The position numbers and the translations under genes are program-made. Shown in pieces: positions 44,259 to 56,576 of a DNA stretch of 64,000 nucleotides (its first letter is position 1; each line of letters opens with the position of its first letter). The DNA is taken from contig VTFK01000138.1 in the NCBI GenBank assembly GCA_009617715.1, positions 496,001 through 560,000 of the forward strand, in the 5' to 3' direction. A model generated the notes under the pieces. It saw only the letters and a program-made list of their open reading frames with translations, was not told the DNA's origin and did no database searches. The stretch is from Plectrocnemia conspersa (Eukaryota > Arthropoda > Insecta > Trichoptera > Polycentropodidae).

Positions 44259-44539
44259 CAGTAAATTAGTCCCGTTAAATGTTGTTTAAAAACGACAATA
44301 TTTGGAGAGACTTTTCTGGTAAAAACTACCTGTTATCCTCTTTCTTGTATTTGGCTAATTGAATTATGAAGAATTTATAATTCTAGCAGTCACGCTATGC
44401 AACGTTAGAATCAACAAAGTTTCTTTATAAATGGTCTAAAACTTCAGATCAGGCAATGTTCATTATTATAGAGTATGAACAATTTGAGAATCACTCGTAT
44501 CTCCACTACTTTTGTGTCTATTACGTTAAAAAATCGCGT

Positions 44540-44830
44540 ATTCATCGCTGCTGTCATTCAGAGCGCTCCCCGCGTCGAGTGCCGATCTATTCTCGTCACA
44601 AATTGACCCGCGCACACATGTTTACGATTTGGCGGCCGCGCCGAACGCCACTTGGCAGCATCTGGTCGACAGAATGAGGCGGAGGGCGCACTACGACGAA
44701 AACGTTTGACAAGCGGCGGCCGGATATCTTTCCGCGAGGTGTCGAGCAGAAGAACAATGCACACAACAAAGCCCTGCCGTCTCGCGATCGATAATCAATT
44801 CGAGTAGTTTCTATGAACGATATCACGGAT
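44540..44830. other. GC-rich patch, unassigned
   Basis: Contains TTTGGCGGCCGCGCCGAACG and GCATCTGGTCGACAG. Overlapping minus frames of 68 and 76 codons and a plus frame of 73 codons show no domain, and no other copy is in the window. It could be a regulatory element or exon; nothing decides. Confidence 0.3.
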
Positions 44831-45790
44831 GCAAATAATTCTGATGTCTATTTTTACGAGGGGCAATAACCAAACGGCACAGAGAGCATAACGCTGCGAT
44901 TTTGCAGCGTTCGAGTTATGCGCTTCAAAAAACAGGTTTCGTTTAATGGTCGCTCGTTAAGATGCACATATTCTTTCGGGTGCATCGATCACTACGTACA
45001 CACACAGGTATACACACGATGAACCAAATAGTCGTCCTTATATCTATACTAGCTTTTGTACTCGAGTTCGTTCGTTATTTGTTCCCAGGTAAAACATATT
45101 TTGACCTACAAGCGTTCCAAGCCTTCCAAAATTCCTGGTTATTGTACGCTTATAATTCGTGAAAGCTTACTAAAAAGCTCATTTTTGCTCAAATGTATAC
45201 TAATAAAATCTTATTTTAATTTATTTAGTTTACAAAAATAAAACACAAGCTTGGGAGTCCTGGTGTAAGCCCAGTTATTCGCTCGATTTTCATTTTACGT
45301 TACTGCTCTGTTCACTTTGGAACTATCTACGTTTCGTAAATATAATTGACTGTTTTATTCTGGTTGCTTTTAATTTCCCACCTCTTCAGCAGCATAATAG
45401 AGCTGCCAACTATGTAGTGGTAATGCAATTGAATTTTAATTTTATGATGAGAATTGAAGATAGCATGATAATTAGTATATATTTCTTAGCTTATTATTTT
45501 GTAAATTGCGCAGTATTGTAAAAAAGCACTTTTGTTTTTTTTTTTGTTTTTGGGAATATTAACTATGATTTTGAGAATTCTTAAATTATATAGTTAGATA
45601 TTTATACTTAATAACAAGATTCTTGTATGTGCGTTATTATTGTATTTTAATGACGTTTTTTTCGATTTTATGCAGATCTTTCCTTTGTGAACGTTTATAA
45701 CTTTAATTTAATACCCCACAACATTGTATATGCCATTATATCGATAGACAATTAATTTATTATAACATATATTAAAAGTTCTATGTTGAG

Positions 45791-45891
45791 GGTCAAAGGT
45801 ATTTTCAACATAATTGTAAAGGTCATCCGAAGAAAGGTTGCGGTATATGATATGTCAGTTGTTATGACAACTCAGCTTACCGTTTGACCCA
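45791..45891. mobile_element. Very small inverted-repeat element
   Basis: GAGGGTCAAAGGTA at the left faces TTACCGTTTGACCC at the right over about 100 bp. A second internal palindrome GTTGTTATGACAAC is near 45867. It may be a minimal MITE. Confidence 0.35.
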
Positions 45892-46883
45892 TGTATATTA
45901 TAGACATACATACATACAAAGCTTACCGGCCATAAGCGAATTAATAAAATTGCTTTAAACAGCACAGCACCCAGAATTGACGAATTAAATATCACTGACC
46001 TAAATCAATATTGACCAAACGTTTTTCCTTAATGGAACTAGCAATGAATGCAATTTTGAATATAATATACATATTCTATTCCAATTGAGAACGAATGTTG
46101 GCATAGATCAGTGGTATTTAAACATATTAAGCTTTGAGATTTACGTGTAACAATTTGATCAATTCATGTAATATTGTTCGCTACCAATTTGTCATATATA
46201 TTGATTCAGCCAATGAAACAAATCTTATTTGTTATACTTTTTTTTTGTACATTAAAAGACGTATTCAATCAGAACGAAATGATTTATTCTAAACGCAAAG
46301 TGAGTAGTATAGTGTGTTATAAACATAAGTACCAAAGTATGTCGTATATACAATTAAATTCGCTCTAATAAACTAACATACGAGCGCCTGATTCAACAGG
46401 TTGTCAATCGTGCGTTAAATTTCACAATTAAAGTTGAACTCAGTTATAACGAGCGACTGAGGCCAAATTGCTCATAACAACCGCTATATGCAAATAGTCG
46501 TATATGAATAATAAACCCAATATTTAATGTTTTAATTTTAAAGAATAAGTTGGCGTTTCGCAAACACTTTGTATGATATTTTATTGTTCAACTTTCAAGT
46601 TTCTTTCTGTGAAAGCTCTTAGTAATAAAATATTCAATGTTGGGTTTTGATTCGTTCATCAACAGCGGAGCAATGACGACCCATAAAAATACCGTAATTA
46701 ATGTTTTTAGTACTTATTTATAGACGGAACAAGTTAAACTTCCGCGTTTCGTTCAATAAATGTGCTTAAATGACGTTTAGTACTAAAACTCTCACTAATT
46801 TTCTTAGATTACAATTATTTTTTTGTAAACTGTTTAAAGACTATTTTTCTATTATTAGAATATAGTTTATTAAAGTATTTTGC

Positions 46884-46959
46884 TCATTCTGGAGTACCAC
46901 AGGGATCTAATCTGGGCCCTTTGATATTTTTGCTCTTTATTAACGACATCATTCTCTGG
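46884..46959 (+). pseudogene. Reverse transcriptase motif fragment
   Basis: The frame reads HSGVPQGSNLGPLIFLLFIN then DIILW. This is the RT GVPQGS-x-L-G-P motif of Jockey/R1-type elements. Homology stops abruptly at about 46960, just before the F element at 47122. Only one motif remains. Confidence 0.75.
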
Positions 46960-47121
46960 AATCCGAGTAGAGCGAGGTACTCCTTGTTGGAGAGAATTAA
47001 AAAAAATATATTTCCGGGTCGTATCCGTATTTTTATCTTTGATTTATTGCATTCTACTCAATGAAGCATTTTTATTAGTGTCTACAACCAGTCAATGATA
47101 GGTTACTTTCATTTGCGAGCT

Positions 47122-47863
47122 TTATGCTTGAACTACACTCTCTGGAAGTTGGTCAAGGTTGGCCAAGGACGGAGAATATAGTGGGTTACTTCGGTCGAGT
47201 TCGGTTCTGCCCGCTCTAAAATCTCTCGGAAGTTGTCCGAAAAGTGGGAGTAGTAATTCAGTCGACTTCGAACCAGCCAGCTTCGAGCGCTTCCGAACAT
47301 TGTCGGCAAACGGACCGAAGTCAAAGAAACCGAAGTCGGAGCTGTTCTTTTCAGCGCGAACGGTGAGATACTCTCGCGTGTTTAGTGACGACAGTGAGAG
47401 AGATAATGATATGATGCTTCGCAAACTGAGATAGAACGAGTAACTCGGTTCAATTTCAGTATGCGCGTAGGCGTCCTATGGTTAACACGCACGTCGAGCG
47501 CTGCATCGTGGTCACGTGGTTATAATTCCACATGCTTATCGGGGATTTCAACAGACTCTTACTGACATCTTTGAATATTTTAGGGCACCAAAAGGGATTA
47601 ATTATATTTTTAATAGTTTATTCTTCTAATAGATATCGTTATTATATTTTTTTTCATATAAAATTAAATAATTTGTGGTACTTGATTTTGTTAAAAAAAT
47701 CGTTTCGAATATCCTTATGTACGTGACAGAAGCCGCCGTACGGACGTCATTCACGGCCGCCGTCCGGACGGCAGTGAAATTTGCGACAGTGTGATCGCTT
47801 ACTCGAAGTCGTAGGTCTCGGCCGACTTCAGTTGTAACTTCGGTTCGGTGTAGTGCAGGCATT
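47122..47863 (+). mobile_element. F-family element, near-complete uninterrupted copy
   Basis: 742 bp. The left end reads TTATGCTTGAACTACACTCT and the right end GGTGTAGTGCAGGCATTA. The interior follows copy 1: CATGCTTATCGGGGATTTCA, CACCAAAAGGGATTAATTAT and TTCTAATAGATATCGTTATT, the last being the empty site of the hAT insertion at 2070. A 100-codon minus frame and a 91-codon plus frame overlap in the GC-rich arm; they are not preserved in copy 1, so they are not genes. Confidence 0.8.
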
Positions 47864-48577
47864 AGAGCGCCCCAGAGAATTGCGATTGTATTCCTTATTC
47901 TTACCCGTTGCGGCCAGGATGTCAGCGCTCGAGAAGCGAGCCATCCAGTTCCTTAACGAGCTTGCAACACAAGGATGTTTTTGGTGATAGCTATGAAAAG
48001 CTGGAAAAATATATGTGGGTTGGTGCTGCTGGTCAGATTTGTAATAAAAAATAAGAAAATTAATATAAAAAAATAGTATTAACATACTTTTGTAGGAAAT
48101 ATAAGCACTTGCTAACTTTAATGCGTTGACAACCTTTAACTATTAGATTTTATATCAGAAGTTGTCTACAACATACTTAATTATGTGAAATGGATTCGTA
48201 TGAAACATTATATAAGCTGCTTACTTCACAGACGGTGCTTTTAAATACTTGGGAATCTTCTTACGAAGTGTTTTTGTTTTATTCACGTGGAATGGTCGCT
48301 CGTTGCTCGTACTAAGATGAATGAATATGCAGGATATTATTATTAATTGAGTCGACTGAGTAATTTCCTTCAGAGCTCGATACGTACAAAGTCAAACATG
48401 TCTCGTTTTAAATTAAATCAAAACGTGTTCTAGGCACATATGGCGGAATGTGGAATGTTTCTTATCTTATGATTGAAAAAATATCTCGTCAAGTTGCATA
48501 TGAAAATAAAAAAAAACATGTTATTTTTTTATATCCATATGCACAAGATTTTAATTTTAATTATAGCATGAATCCTT

Positions 48578-48690
48578 AGTGTTCCTCAAGGTTAAATTTT
48601 AGGACCTTTATTGAAAAGTGTATAGTTTGAAAAACTTTGTTACTAAAAATAGACATGGAGCAGATTTACGCTGATTTAATTTATGTAATT
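48578..48690 (+). pseudogene. Decayed RT scrap
   Basis: SVPQG, a stop, then ILGPLL at 48578-48613 keep the V-P-Q-G-x-x-L-G-P spacing. It is followed by loosely recognisable YADL near 48670 where Y/F-A-D-D would be expected. Very short and decayed. Confidence 0.5.
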
Positions 48691-48721
48691 GAAAATGGCA
48701 ACAAATTAAATAGGCAGGATT

Positions 48722-49612
48722 TGAATCAACTTTGGATCAGAATAAAAATAAAATCTCGGTCAGAAGCTTGCTCATAATTATATTATTCAAAGTTAGAATA
48801 AATATCAAATGTTTAGAATAAAAATAGCATAGAGTCAGAAAAAAATATAGGACGATCAGAATTAAAATTTATAAATATACATGGGCAATAAATTATTTAT
48901 TTTATAGATATCTTATAAAATATCTTGCTCGCACTTAAACTGTTGCAAATGTGAGCGAGCGTTAGTCAGAACAGTGAACACCCCATGAATAACTCTGTAT
49001 TTAATTGTATGTAGAACGCGAAAGTATTCAGAGCGACGAACGAAGCGGGAATAAAGACAGAGCGCTAGGCCTTTTGTTTTCACATATGACAATTTTGCGA
49101 ACCCAACTGAACAAATTGATCCAAAAACACCTTTATAATGATAATGAAAATGAACTGCTGACATGATAATGGCAGATCAACGTTATAGCAATAACAACAC
49201 TATACTCGAGACTGATTGATAAATATAAAAAATATAATAACGATTTTAATTTATATAAATTTGTTCAAAATATAAACAGGAGTAATGATAAGAATATCGA
49301 ACGTATATCCGTATCGTGTGCTTTAGAGTAGTGGCGTTAATCCAAAGTTCCCATCTCTTTCTCAATTATGAATAATGATTAATTGAATAGCTCTCGAATT
49401 GACTGTGTTAACGCAAATATAGTTATATACGATAACACTGTTGCCAACTGGAAAAAATGATTCTGACCAATTGTCGAAATAATTCCTACCATCAGTCCAA
49501 TTTAAATTTTAAGCATTTAATATAAATTCCAACTAATAAATAAAAATTCTGACCGTCTAATATCCATTCTGGCCGCTTATATTCTTACCTTTTAATATAG
49601 ATTCTGATCCGA
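48722..49612. mobile_element. G-family element, copy 2, with an M-containing insertion
   Basis: It starts CTTTGGATCAGAATAAAAAT and ends ATTCTGATCCGAAAA, giving about 14 bp of terminal complementarity. Internal GGTCAGAA boxes at the left face TTCTGACC boxes at the right. The centre has GTGAACACCCCATGAATAAC. Compared with the copy at 56577, about 290 bp at 49165-49455 is extra and contains the M repeat (TAGCTCTCGAATTGACTGTG at 49390). Confidence 0.7.
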
Positions 49613-50195
49613 AAAATTCGAGCCATTTACAATTGCTGTTTTATTTGTTGTTATATTATTTATATCCAAATAGGACGTATACTTTAAATTATTTTTTATT
49701 CCTCGAATGTGTGTAGATGACATTTCAATTTACATCTTTTTATCTTCAATCAAACATATTAAATGACATACATACTAAAATACGCGTGTTTGGTTTTTAT
49801 TTTATAATAATGGATCTTTAAATCCAGAAAAAAATTAGTACACATATTTGTCAGTATTATATAAAGAAGGATATAGTAATGATGTATATAGTATATTTTA
49901 TGTAATGAGGCTTTTGCTAGGATTTTGTTGTTATACTTGATTATATCTATTTTTAGGTTTATTTTTAACAAATAGTTATATTAATTATTTATCTCTCATT
50001 ACGCTTGATAATGAGTATATATTATTATCATGCGATTTTAAAAGCAGTTATAATATCAACGGTTATCTTAATTTAAAAATAAGCACATGTGAATTGTTTT
50101 TTTTTAGTTGTTTGTTTTTCTAATTGGCAACATTTTTTCCAGCGATAGCCAATTTGACAGCTGATTTGTACTCAGTTTGGTTAATGAATAGACAT

Positions 50196-50429
50196 ATGCC
50201 AGAACAACGCTTGAAAATTGTGCAAAATTATGCGAAACTTAACATTATCTTTTACGGTTGACAGCAAGTAATTCGAATAACTGTAGACCGTTTTCGCACC
50301 ACGCATACTTTAATTGATAAAACGCATCCGCAGAGACGTCGTACAGTGCGCATCGAATAAGTTGTTTCTGCCGTGGAGCGTAGTATTGATGTGGGCCCGA
50401 ATGAGTCGATTCACCAATTTATCATAGCG
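50196..50429 (+). pseudogene. DUF4817-type mariner-like transposase N-terminal fragment
   Basis: A single frame of 78 codons, broken only by two stops, reads PEQRLKIVQNYAKLNIIFYG, then ITVDRFRTTHTLIDKTHPQR, RRTVRIE and AVERSIDVGPNESIHQF. This fits the HTH/DUF4817 region of mariner-like transposases, which goes on to a DDE catalytic domain. Here homology ends at QFIIA and no DDE core follows. It is younger-looking than the fragment at 22609 because the frame is kept. Confidence 0.8.
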
Positions 50430-50439
50430 ATCACAATGA

Positions 50440-51250
50440 ATAAAAGTGTTAAAAGTGATCATTTTACCGATTTCTTAAAAATAAATCTTTTATCTAAGAA
50501 ATGAGACTTGATGAGAAAAACTAGCTAAAAATCCTATTTAAATAATTCTATATTCACTATGTGAAGGAATTAATGATGTGTAATTTTACATATGAATCGA
50601 TTATACGTTTGTGGCCAAAACGTATATAATTGTGTTATTAGCTGATGGAGCTGAGTTCTTGAACTTACATTATATTACGTAGCAGATATGGGTCATACAG
50701 TTGTATTTGAATTGCGCTATTGTGCAATAAGCACTGTTTTTTTATAAGCAACTCCGAACTACTAACTAATGCCACTTTTGACCTACTTTAAAATTTTCAC
50801 ATTATTTTCCACGGTCATGGTTACCTGCCCAATGTTCTATATTATAATATTGCAATAATACTAAAAGTATAACTTCTAGCGCTACTTTATTGTTTAGTTA
50901 GTTTATATTTTCTCCACTGACTGCTGTGACAACAGCGCGAAATCGACAGTGTCGAAATGACCCACTTACCAGTGAAATGTGAAAATCAAGTTCAAAGCGG
51001 CGAATAACGCGCACATTGCATTATCATTTAAATCGCTCGCCATTTGCACAAGCCAGTAGATAGGGACGGATAGACGTTGCATCAACAGCGCTGTGTGTAG
51101 AATGACGGACTGCGCGCATATTATAAACAGTTGTTTCTGCGATAACCTTATGAACTGCTTTTGCTGACCTTCATGTTAGCCTGTTAGCTGACTCGTCGAA
51201 TTGCGATAACGCAAGCAAACGTTTATTTTTGGACGTCGCGTATGTAGTGA
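50440..51250. other. No gene seen
   Basis: AT-rich, then a moderately GC patch at 50925-51120 without domain or repeat copies. Confidence 0.4.
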
Positions 51251-51264
51251 CGCTTCTCTCAATG

Positions 51265-51340
51265 CAGTGTTTCTTAAAACTTTTTGTTGTCACACTTCCC
51301 TTGGGAAAGATTATGACCCACACCTTCCATATTTCCGACT
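51265..51340 (+). mobile_element. hAT-type terminus (fragment)
   Basis: CAGTGTTTCTTAAAACTTTT, then TGTCACACTTCCC and ATGACCCACACC. CAGTGTTTCxxAAACTTTTT followed by an ACCCA-type box is a common hAT left end. No matching right end was found. Confidence 0.5.
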
Positions 51341-51633
51341 TAAACATTATGGCGAGTTTCATTCTTTAGGTTTTGCAATAAACACAAAAAATGAAACACT
51401 TGTTGTGGAAATACACACATAAAAAAACAATAAATGCTATGCATGTTGCTGTTTATGATAGTAGAATACTTAAAGGCACAAATGATACTGTCATTTTTGC
51501 TGCGGCTAGAAGATGTAGAGCAGCAAGGGAAGGAGCATTTCACCTGCAGTTTTTAATGAAAGCTCAATTTATTAATTTATTTTTATTAAATCTTTTATTG
51601 CAACCTGACAGGCGTAAGCCCAATGCGTTACAA

Positions 51634-51735
51634 CGGACAAATTTCAAAATATTTTATTAAATGACATGTATTTTTCTGGCCAAATTCAAGCGGAGAGCAA
51701 ATGCTCCCACCTGCCCCCCACCCCCCTAAATGCTG
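51634..51735 (-). repeat. C-family MITE fragment, minus orientation
   Basis: On the minus strand: a G-rich tract, TTGAATTTGGCCAGAAAAAT, ACATGTCATTTAATAAAATA. Both ends have decayed. Confidence 0.6.
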
Positions 51736-51839
51736 TCCATTTGGACCTGTAAATTTGCGCATGTTTTTATATTTATCTAAAATTACTTGAATAAATATGT
51801 TTCTAGACACATATTCCTTTACCTAATAAGTGTCTTATA

Positions 51840-54330
51840 ACATAAAGTGTCGACATATTGACTTTAGATGGAAATGATTACAAAAACATTTTTCAATCAT
51901 TATTTCTACCATAAATTATTAGTTAAAGTTAATTATCTTATTGTTTGTGGTCTTACATAATGTCAGGCGCATATCATCATATCTGTCATTCAAACGATTT
52001 ATATATTTGGTGGTTAATGCTGATAAAATAGTGGAAAGCTCCGTTTCGCAGAAATATTTATTTTGTATGAACGTAGTGACAGCCCTGGCGCTGCTCAAGA
52101 AACAAAAAACCGTTTCCATGGTTCTAAAACTCGTTATTCAAATTATCATAATTTTTAATACTTCTTCATAGATATGTATCCAACTCGGGTTGTAATATTT
52201 TTTCTAAGCGTAAATAATAGTTTCTTGTGAGAGAACTAAAAGTCTCGCGCGGCATTAGCGTCGTTCCCGCATTTAATGACAAAAAGCTCGCGCGGCATTG
52301 AAACGGTTAATGCTGATAAAAGAGTGGAAAGCCCCGATTCGCATAAATATTGTCCGTGAAGAAAAACTAATGTAGGAAAGTTTCTCTGAACTTCTTTCTC
52401 TCCCAAAGTTCAGTTTCTGCTTGAAAGCAGCAACCATCTCACTGACATTAAAAATATATTATTGAATTGATATGTTAATAATACAAAATAGGTCAAAGAC
52501 AAAACGAAATTAAATTATAATTTTTTGTACTATTAGAGTATTTAAGTTCTTAATTCCATAACACGAGTTAAAACGTAAAATAATAATTAAATTATTTTTA
52601 TTATCCATGTATTAAGCAACTTAGTTTTTATTAAACCACTGTGACGTGCGACTTTTATTATTAATTTATCAGATTAAAGTTATTTTAAAAATGTAGCGAT
52701 TACTTAATGATTTATTATTACAATGAACTTGTTTAACCAATAATTAACGATCATTTGCTTTTATTGCATTAACAGTTAATTGGTCTTCCGGTTGTAGCAA
52801 GTTTGATTTACATAAATTGATTGAATTTTAATCATTAATAAATATGAACCAAATATAATAAGTACATCATATAAAATTCACGTTTAATTTGAAATGAATT
52901 ACGTTAATCGATCATAAATTTGAGAGTTGTTACACTGGTAACATTGACGTAACGGCAGCGAAGGGTAACAATTATTGGCGGACCACGACGGGAGTACGGC
53001 GGCCGGTGGGACCTCGTCCGCGAGCTATTATATCATTCAATTAAACAACGTGTAGCTAAATATTGTTATCACTCAATAAAATACTATTATTATGAAATAA
53101 AAAAACGTTGAATGAAATTATGGGTTTATTTATATTTCAATCCTTTCACCAATCCTAGTAATTAAATAATTAAAGAGCACCATTCACGCGGAAAGCTCAT
53201 TTGTGTATGTTTCTCATAAAGCACGATTGGCGACCTTGAATCTTCCTCGAACAAATCGTGATATGTCATGTGGATATTCGATTTCGCTCGTGACTATATT
53301 TCCACTTAACCCCGGCCTTCAGGTGTTGTCTCTCCGGCATGTGTGCCGCATACGTGTGTAAGCATAGTAATATAGATAGCACTTTTCCTTTACGTAATTT
53401 TTTATGCTCGAACGACGTTCGGAGAGAAAATCGGGTCAATAGCGAAGAGAGAACGTCGCGTTTGAATTATATAAAATATCGCATTATGTGTAACGTATGC
53501 TTTGTGTCAAGATGTTTGCGTAAGTGTTTCTCGTTTATTATTTGATAGTACTTATATGTTTTTTTTATTTATTATACTAGCTACAGTAAACGAATGAAAG
53601 CTTGATTAGTGCTAACTATCAAATATTCAAACGGTATAAATAACTTTCGGCGTCTATGGGTGTGGTGCCGAATGAGACGCAATTCAAGCTTTTAAATTTA
53701 TGTTACATATTAATGGGATATGTGTATGTGATGATTTATTTAAATCTAATTTACATTATTACATAAATATGTATATTATAAAAAGCACTCAAAAAAACAT
53801 CATGGACATCGTTTACGAGACAAGTTATTCGGGGGCCCATATCCTCAACGACGCGCCATTTAGAACTGTGGTCGTCGAGGCTGCATCTTGACTCGGAGTA
53901 AGGCCGTGCAGTTCTGAAGGCTGATGGTTTTAATGTGTGCCCGACCAGCCAAAGTTAAAAGCTTCGCGTTGCGCTAGTTTACAGGCCAAGAACGAAAGTC
54001 TGACGAGGTCTGCTGTTGGAATGGCTTGCTAGGAGATCCGACAATTCACCCCGGTGTTGTTGGGAACCTCGTCCAAAAAAGTGCTCGCTATCTGCTCTGG
54101 TCGAAGATTTAAAATCCACTGCCGTGGCTCGTTGATATCCTTGGCGCCTGGCAGAAGGAATGGGTTTTCGGAACAAATAACCTCCCAGAAACGTATGATT
54201 CAATTTTGTTTTAGAAAGCAGTTGAAATCTGTTTTCAAAAAACGTTGAAAAGCTGTTTAAATTTGGTTTCCAGAAACGTCGTTATCTAATTTTACGTAGC
54301 TAGTCACCGCAAATGTATATATATAAACAA
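51840..54330. other. No gene seen; three GC patches
   Basis: AT-rich sequence with less AT-rich patches at 52950-53035, 53280-53480 and 53860-54170. None has a recognisable domain, RNA fold or second copy. A 74-codon minus frame at 53979-54203 is unsupported. A TATA-like ACGGTATAAATAACT is at 53631-53645. Confidence 0.4.
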
Positions 54331-54337
54331 AATATAT

Positions 54338-55116
54338 AGTACTGTGCAAAAGTTTTGGTAACATTATTTTAATAATAACATCACAGTATCTCGGCTTTTT
54401 ATTACTTAATGATTTTTTTCTTGATGTCGAACAATCAACACATCTGCTTAAAACCTAAAAGCAGTAATTCTTCGGGTTCTTTTTATAGGCTAGGAGACTT
54501 TTTTCGAAATTGTAGGAAAAAATGCAATTTACGACCGGCCAACTTATTATTAACAGTTTTTAGGCTTGTTATTTTTAAATTCTTTGCTGCATCGTCATTA
54601 AACTTTTTTGGCCTTTCACTCTTTTTTATCCGCAAATGAACCTGTTTCTGCAATTTTTTTGAAAATATTTTGCTCTTCGTTTCTTGAGTTATTATTTGTC
54701 ATTTTTGGAATATTAATATTCTTACCATTCTTCTATAAAAATGTACAAAAACATAACGAACTTAAAAAAATAAATAAATACATAAAATTTATTTTTTGTC
54801 AAAATACTTTAATTTTCTATAATTTCGGCGATTAACAAATGATATTAAGCTATCCACGCATTGTTGATTAGACGAGGACACAAACATAAATTAATTATTC
54901 TCAAGAAGAATTTTATTTTTTAAAATAAGCAATTAAAAGTTTGGGGTCGGCCGGTCTAAAATGCATTTCTTACTAAAATTTCGAAGAAAGTTCCGTAACT
55001 CATTAAAACATCGAAGAATTACTGTCCGATAGCAAGAAAAAGTCGTTTGCTAGAAAAACTGTTATTATTCAAATAATGTTACTGATTCAGGGGGTTCAAA
55101 ACTTTTGCACAGTACT
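54338..55116. mobile_element. Tc1-like transposon remnant with long inverted repeats
   Basis: Both ends read AGTACTGTGCAAAAGTTTTG inward. Each arm is about 190-210 bp and imperfect, with a second shared block of CAGTAATTCTTCG, then CTTCGAAAT or TTCGAAATT, then GACCGGCC (plus strand 54465-54545; minus strand 55050-54945). TA lies at or next to both edges. Long arms with an inner repeated block are known in some Tc1 elements such as Minos and Paris. Between the arms lies a transposase 5' piece (54520-54702, minus). At 780 bp it is internally deleted. Confidence 0.82.
54520..54702 (-). pseudogene. Tc1-like transposase N-terminal fragment
   Basis: From an ATG at 54702 the minus strand reads MTNNNSRNEEQNIFKKIAET-GSFADKKE and stops at 54616. 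In the next frame comes RPKKFNDDAAKNLKITSLKT. The T-G-S-x-x-D-x...G-R-P-x-K linker between the two HTH domains of Tc1-like transposases is recognisable, with a frameshift in the middle. The rest of the protein is deleted. Confidence 0.7.
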
Positions 55117-55119
55117 GTA

Positions 55120-56570
55120 TATTATTAAATGCAGCCACTGGGAGGAAGGATTGCAGGCCTTCTGATAACGTGACTTCTAGGGTTGCGGTCGCTGTTATTC
55201 GCTCTAGTAGTGGTCTTTAGGGAAGGGTCTGCTAGGCCAAGGGCAGAGGCCCGACGGCGAATCCTTATAAAATTAGCTCTATATTGTTTTGTCTTTGCGT
55301 TTTTTGTTTGAAATTTTAGTTTAAACGATACGATTTTTTCTATGAAGGCAGATCGAATTAGACTAGTAGACTGAATTTATCTGATGATTAAGCATACATA
55401 TCTATATACAACTAAAATATAACACTGTACCAAATTTTGGATATTTCTTTTCAATTTACACATTTTATATTTCATAACATAAAAATGTGTCAAATGACAT
55501 TATATGTATGTTTTGTTTTCTATTTGCGTATTATTTGTCCTTATGCACGATACACGCCGCGCATAAATATAAAAAAGGATCTGCACATGAATTATGAACC
55601 GTAAGATTGGAAATGACACGGTCGCCTCCTCGTCAATTGTCCGTTTGTTCTCAAGTACATACTCACAGAGTTACATTATGACTTTGACATCAACAAATGG
55701 CGTACGAATATTATAATAATATTACAGATAAAATATGTCACTCTTTTCGATTGGCACTTTGCGCTTTAGTATCGATTGCGAAGCTCCAGTGAAGTTGATT
55801 TAAAAAATTTGTATGCAATCGAATTTAACGCTTGTGTTTGCTCTTAATGAGTCGACCTTATTGCTAGAGCGTTAGAATGTTTGTCAAATAATCGTGCGAT
55901 ACTTAATCGTCGTTTAAGAAGTCTTGCTCGAGAAGGGAAAGAACGAAGCTTAACCATTTACAAAAGGTGGAAAACGGCGCGGCGTATTTGGCACAGGGGT
56001 CAATGCTTTAGTACGGTATAAATAACTGAAACTGTGAGCTATATATTCTGTGAGTGGGGAACACGCGTACTTAAAACACACCGTGCTTGCATTGTTGATT
56101 GTACTGTCGCTGTGCGACTTGCTTTTTGTGTCTACTATAATATATTTTATTTGAAAAACGTAAGTGAAATATTGTTACATATGTATATATGTATATACAC
56201 ATATCTGCTGAGTCACGCCATCGAGAACATAAAATAAAAAATATACGCAAGACAAAATTGCGCGGTCAAAATCGCACCGACATAATGTCAAAATGCGCGC
56301 ATGTCAAAACACCGTAGGACGAATGCTAAAAATATTACAAAAGGCTGAAATGTTTAATTACTTTCATAGTCTATATATCATATTTACTGTCAAAATTCAT
56401 ATTAGTGATTGCAATTTTGGAATTAATCATTAAAATAAATTCGGTTTTTATCAAAATTTTAAATTTTTAGCATTAAATGAGTGCCAGTTACGCAGTGAAC
56501 TAACTAAATAATGAATTTAGAGTAGTGGTTTTCCATTTGTCCTCTACGAGAGTATGTCACATAGGCAACA
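55120..56570. other. No gene seen
   Basis: A GC-richer patch at 55135-55265 with GGGAAGGGTCTGCTAGGCC is unassigned. Around 55780-56110 there is unique sequence with a TATA-like ACGGTATAAATAACT at 56013-56027, identical over 15 bp to 53631-53645. No coding support. Confidence 0.35.
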
Positions 56571-56576
56571 AATTAA

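Noticed and set aside
44630..44690. Possible CTCF-type insulator site (CCACTTGGCAG and GCATCTGGTCG)
   Set aside because: The match to the insect CTCF core is too loose to claim.
47122..47424. 100-codon minus frame in the F element arm
   Set aside because: Not preserved in the F copy at 1531; it arises from GC-rich inverted repeat sequence.
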